Assembly: GCA_001898145.1 (NCBI GenBank)
Contig: MKSR01000029.1
Span: 434,001-498,000 of the forward strand
Length of the DNA: 64,000 bases
DNA from: Dyadobacter sp. 50-39
GTDB taxonomy: Bacteria > Bacteroidota > Bacteroidia > Cytophagales > Spirosomataceae
Direction of reading: 5' to 3'
The position numbers were made by a program, and so were the translations under genes. Below, piece by piece: positions 63,526 to 64,000 of this stretch (its first letter is position 1; each line of letters starts with the position of its first letter). Under the pieces are notes generated by a model. The model worked only from the letters and a program-made list of their open reading frames with translations. It had not been told where the DNA came from and ran no database searches.

Positions 63526-63665
63526 GGTTAGATTTGGCATATTGTTCAAACTAGCTTTGGCATTTCACCCTGCACGGGCCCCCGCATCGCATTCCAGGGA
63601 GCTGGTGCCCCCGCTTTAAGGTTCCTGCTATAAAGCCGCGCTAGTCGTCAATAGCCGGAGAATTT

Positions 63666-64000
63666 CTAAACATGTATTTTTTCGGTCACGATCTTGCCGT
63701 CGAACAGGTTCACTACGCGGTGTGCGAAACCGGCGTCATAAGGTGAGTGCGTCACCATCAGGATTGTCGTTCCGGCCCCGTTCAGCTGGCTCAGCAGGCT
63801 CATTACCTCTTCTCCGTTTTTAGAATCGAGGTTACCTGTCGGCTCATCGGCCAGGATTGTCTTGGGAGTCGCTACCACAGCGCGGGCGATGGCAGTACGC
63901 TGCTGCTGACCACCCGAAAGCTGCTGCGGGAAGTGGTTGCGGCGGTGCATCATGTTCATGCGGGTGAGGGCGGCCTCCACTTTCTCCTTACGCTCTGCGG
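63666..64000 (-). CDS. ABC transporter ATPase, LolD/MacB type (5' end outside window)
   Basis: Only the C-terminal 111 residues are visible; the frame runs off the right edge, so the GTG at 63980 is not the start. Signature motif LSGGQQQR, Walker [12 protein letters not shown], and the switch His in MVTHS are intact; the tail [11 protein letters not shown] is as in LolD/MacB-like ATPases, which pair with FtsX-type permeases. Walker A lies outside. As the only ATPase in the window, and directly upstream of permease 16 in the same direction, it is the best candidate to energise at least that unit. Confidence 0.93.
   Translation of the reverse strand, partial: AERKEKVEAALTRMNMMHRRNHFPQQLSGGQQQRTAIARAVVATPKTILADEPTGNLDSKNGEEVMSLLSQLNGAGTTILMVTHSPYDAGFAHRVVNLFDGKIVTEKIHV

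Noticed and set aside
1-64000. CRISPR arrays, tRNA or rRNA genes
   Set aside because: No regular direct repeats with spacers, and no cloverleaf or rRNA-like stretch were noticed in the intergenic regions read.

Overview
The window looks like a chromosomal segment of a moderately GC-rich member of the Bacteroidota, most like the Cytophagales (Dyadobacter/Spirosoma type). This rests on a type IX secretion C-terminal sorting domain, an OMP_b-brl_3 type TonB receptor, DUF6427, DUF6249, Wzi and DUF4097 families, TAnnTTTG-type promoters, and above all a mass of about 800-residue double FtsX/MacB permeases. The genus is an inference; no rRNA or other marker gene is present.

Left part (1-14.3 kb): end of a DUF6427 membrane protein, rpiB, a LOG/TIGR00730 protein, a helix-hairpin-helix protein, a DUF4097 adhesin-like lipoprotein, small unknowns, a GH1 beta-glucosidase, a secreted protein with three carbohydrate-binding-like modules and a T9SS tail, a lone ECF sigma factor, a DUF885 lipoprotein, a CBM9-like protein, and an AztD-like zinc-binding lipoprotein preceded by two copies of a Zur-like palindrome.

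Main part (14.3-63.6 kb): sixteen paralogous permeases, all on the minus strand, filling about 38 kb; one carries a single-base frameshift. They form about six transcription units. A Wzi gene lies between two of these units. A 7-kb block of unrelated genes (DUF4143 ATPase, TonB receptor, DUF6249 protein, ECF sigma plus putative anti-sigma, CpxP-like protein, VapBC-like pair) lies between two others. At the right edge, upstream of the first unit, are the end of a LolD/MacB-type ATPase gene and a small secreted protein. The permeases lack ATPase domains, so this ATPase is the obvious candidate partner for several of them.

The strongest new signal is regulatory. Each of the five permease transcription units whose promoter region is inside the window has the same layout: a 16-bp palindrome TGTYC-N6-GRACA, often with a second copy 20-21 bp further upstream, placed 53, 64, 64, 75 and 75 bp from a YTGGYRC element that resembles the -24 box of a sigma-54 promoter. 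The steps of 11 bp keep the palindrome on one face of the helix. This suggests that the scattered permease operons form one regulon driven by an enhancer-binding, NtrC-type activator that is not encoded here.
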